A program made the position numbers and the translations under genes. A DNA stretch of 5,933 nucleotides. Origin: Pseudomonadota bacterium. GTDB lineage: Bacteria; Pseudomonadota; Alphaproteobacteria; Rhodospirillales; Casp-alpha2. The stretch lies in the NCBI GenBank assembly GCA_027620395.1, contig JAQBZY010000110.1, forward strand, positions 1 to 5,933. Reading direction: 5' to 3'. The notes below the pieces were generated by a model that made no database searches, was not told the origin of the DNA, and saw only the letters and a list, made by a program, of their open reading frames with translations. Positions 5,649 through 5,933 of the stretch are shown piece after piece. The number at the start of each line of letters is the position of its first letter. The first letter of the stretch is position 1.

Positions 5649-5933
5649 ATGCTCAGCATCGTCAATTTACAGCGGCCGGGTTTGCAGCCGGTCAGCCTCG
5701 ACATCGTGGCCGGAACCTGCGCCACCATCCGTGGCAAGTCGGGATCCGGCAAGTCGTTGCTTCTGCGTGCCATCGCCGATCTTGATCCGAACAGTGGCGA
5801 AGTGCGGCTCGATCAATTGAGGCGGGACAGCATGCCGGCGCCGGACTGGCGGCGGCTGGTGTGTTACGCCGCGGCGGAGTCCGGCTGGTGGCTCGGCCTG
5901 GTCGGTCAGCATTTCGTCGATCCCGCCGGCGCC
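5649..5933 (+). CDS. ABC transporter ATP-binding protein, FetA/YbbL-like (3' end cut by window edge)
   Basis: The first 95 codons of an ABC ATPase that runs off the right edge. Residues 1-28 form the usual opening beta strands (MLSIVNLQRPGLQPVSLDI), the Walker A motif is GKSGSGKS at 29-36, and LLLRAIADLDPNSGEVRLD follows. The compact start and the segment MPAPDWRRLVCYAAAESGWW (62-81) resemble the YbbL/FetA family, whose E. coli member works with the permease FetB (YbbM) in iron export. A FetB-like gene is therefore expected just outside. At the Q-loop, where most ABC ATPases have glutamine, the sequence reads YAAAES: alanine at 76, with a glutamate next to it. The Walker B, signature and H-loop lie beyond the edge. 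The ATG at 5649 gives the normal family start but has only GGGG directly before it as a ribosome site; TTG at 5607 is an in-frame alternative behind a better one. Confidence 0.82.
   Translation, partial: MLSIVNLQRPGLQPVSLDIVAGTCATIRGKSGSGKSLLLRAIADLDPNSGEVRLDQLRRDSMPAPDWRRLVCYAAAESGWWLGLVGQHFVDPAGA

Noticed and set aside
5564..5773. N-terminal extension of the thioesterase to an ATG at 5773
   Set aside because: It would overlap the divergent ABC gene, adds proline/arginine-rich sequence unlike any hotdog protein, and ignores the strong ribosome site before 5563.

Overview
The window is a GC-rich stretch that reads as chromosomal DNA of an alphaproteobacterium, plausibly from the Rhodospirillales or a neighbouring order. 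The basis is the long-form PstC and PstA permeases with extended N-terminal regions, the gene order phoR-pstS-pstC-pstA on one strand, and the style of the flanking thioesterase and ABC ATPase. The assignment rests on recalled family features, not on a search.

Layout, following transcription on the minus strand (right to left): a hotdog-fold acyl-CoA thioesterase (5563-5078); phoR, the phosphate-sensing histidine kinase (5033-3975); a phosphate-responsive promoter with a PhoB box and -10 element (about 3924-3891) and a structured leader; pstS, the periplasmic phosphate-binding protein (3775-2741); an intercistronic terminator-like hairpin (about 2729-2694) and a second structured spacer; pstC (2600-1215); and pstA (starts 1222, overlapping the pstC stop by 8 bases, and runs off the left edge). 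The right end holds the divergent start of a FetA/YbbL-like ABC ATPase gene on the plus strand (5649 to the edge).

The genes form most of a Pho regulon core. PstS captures phosphate in the periplasm, PstC and PstA form the membrane channel, and PstB (expected beyond the left edge, probably followed by phoU and phoB) would power it. PhoR phosphorylates PhoB when phosphate is scarce, and PhoB then binds the box in front of pstS. The terminator after pstS should yield more binding protein than permease.

No wholly new system is visible. The points most worth a second look are a PhoR with no membrane segment and no room upstream for one, the well-resolved Pho box promoter, the two structured non-coding segments around pstS, and the apparent loss of the Q-loop glutamine in the ABC ATPase. 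There are no RNA genes, insertion sequences, CRISPR arrays or integration scars that I can support.
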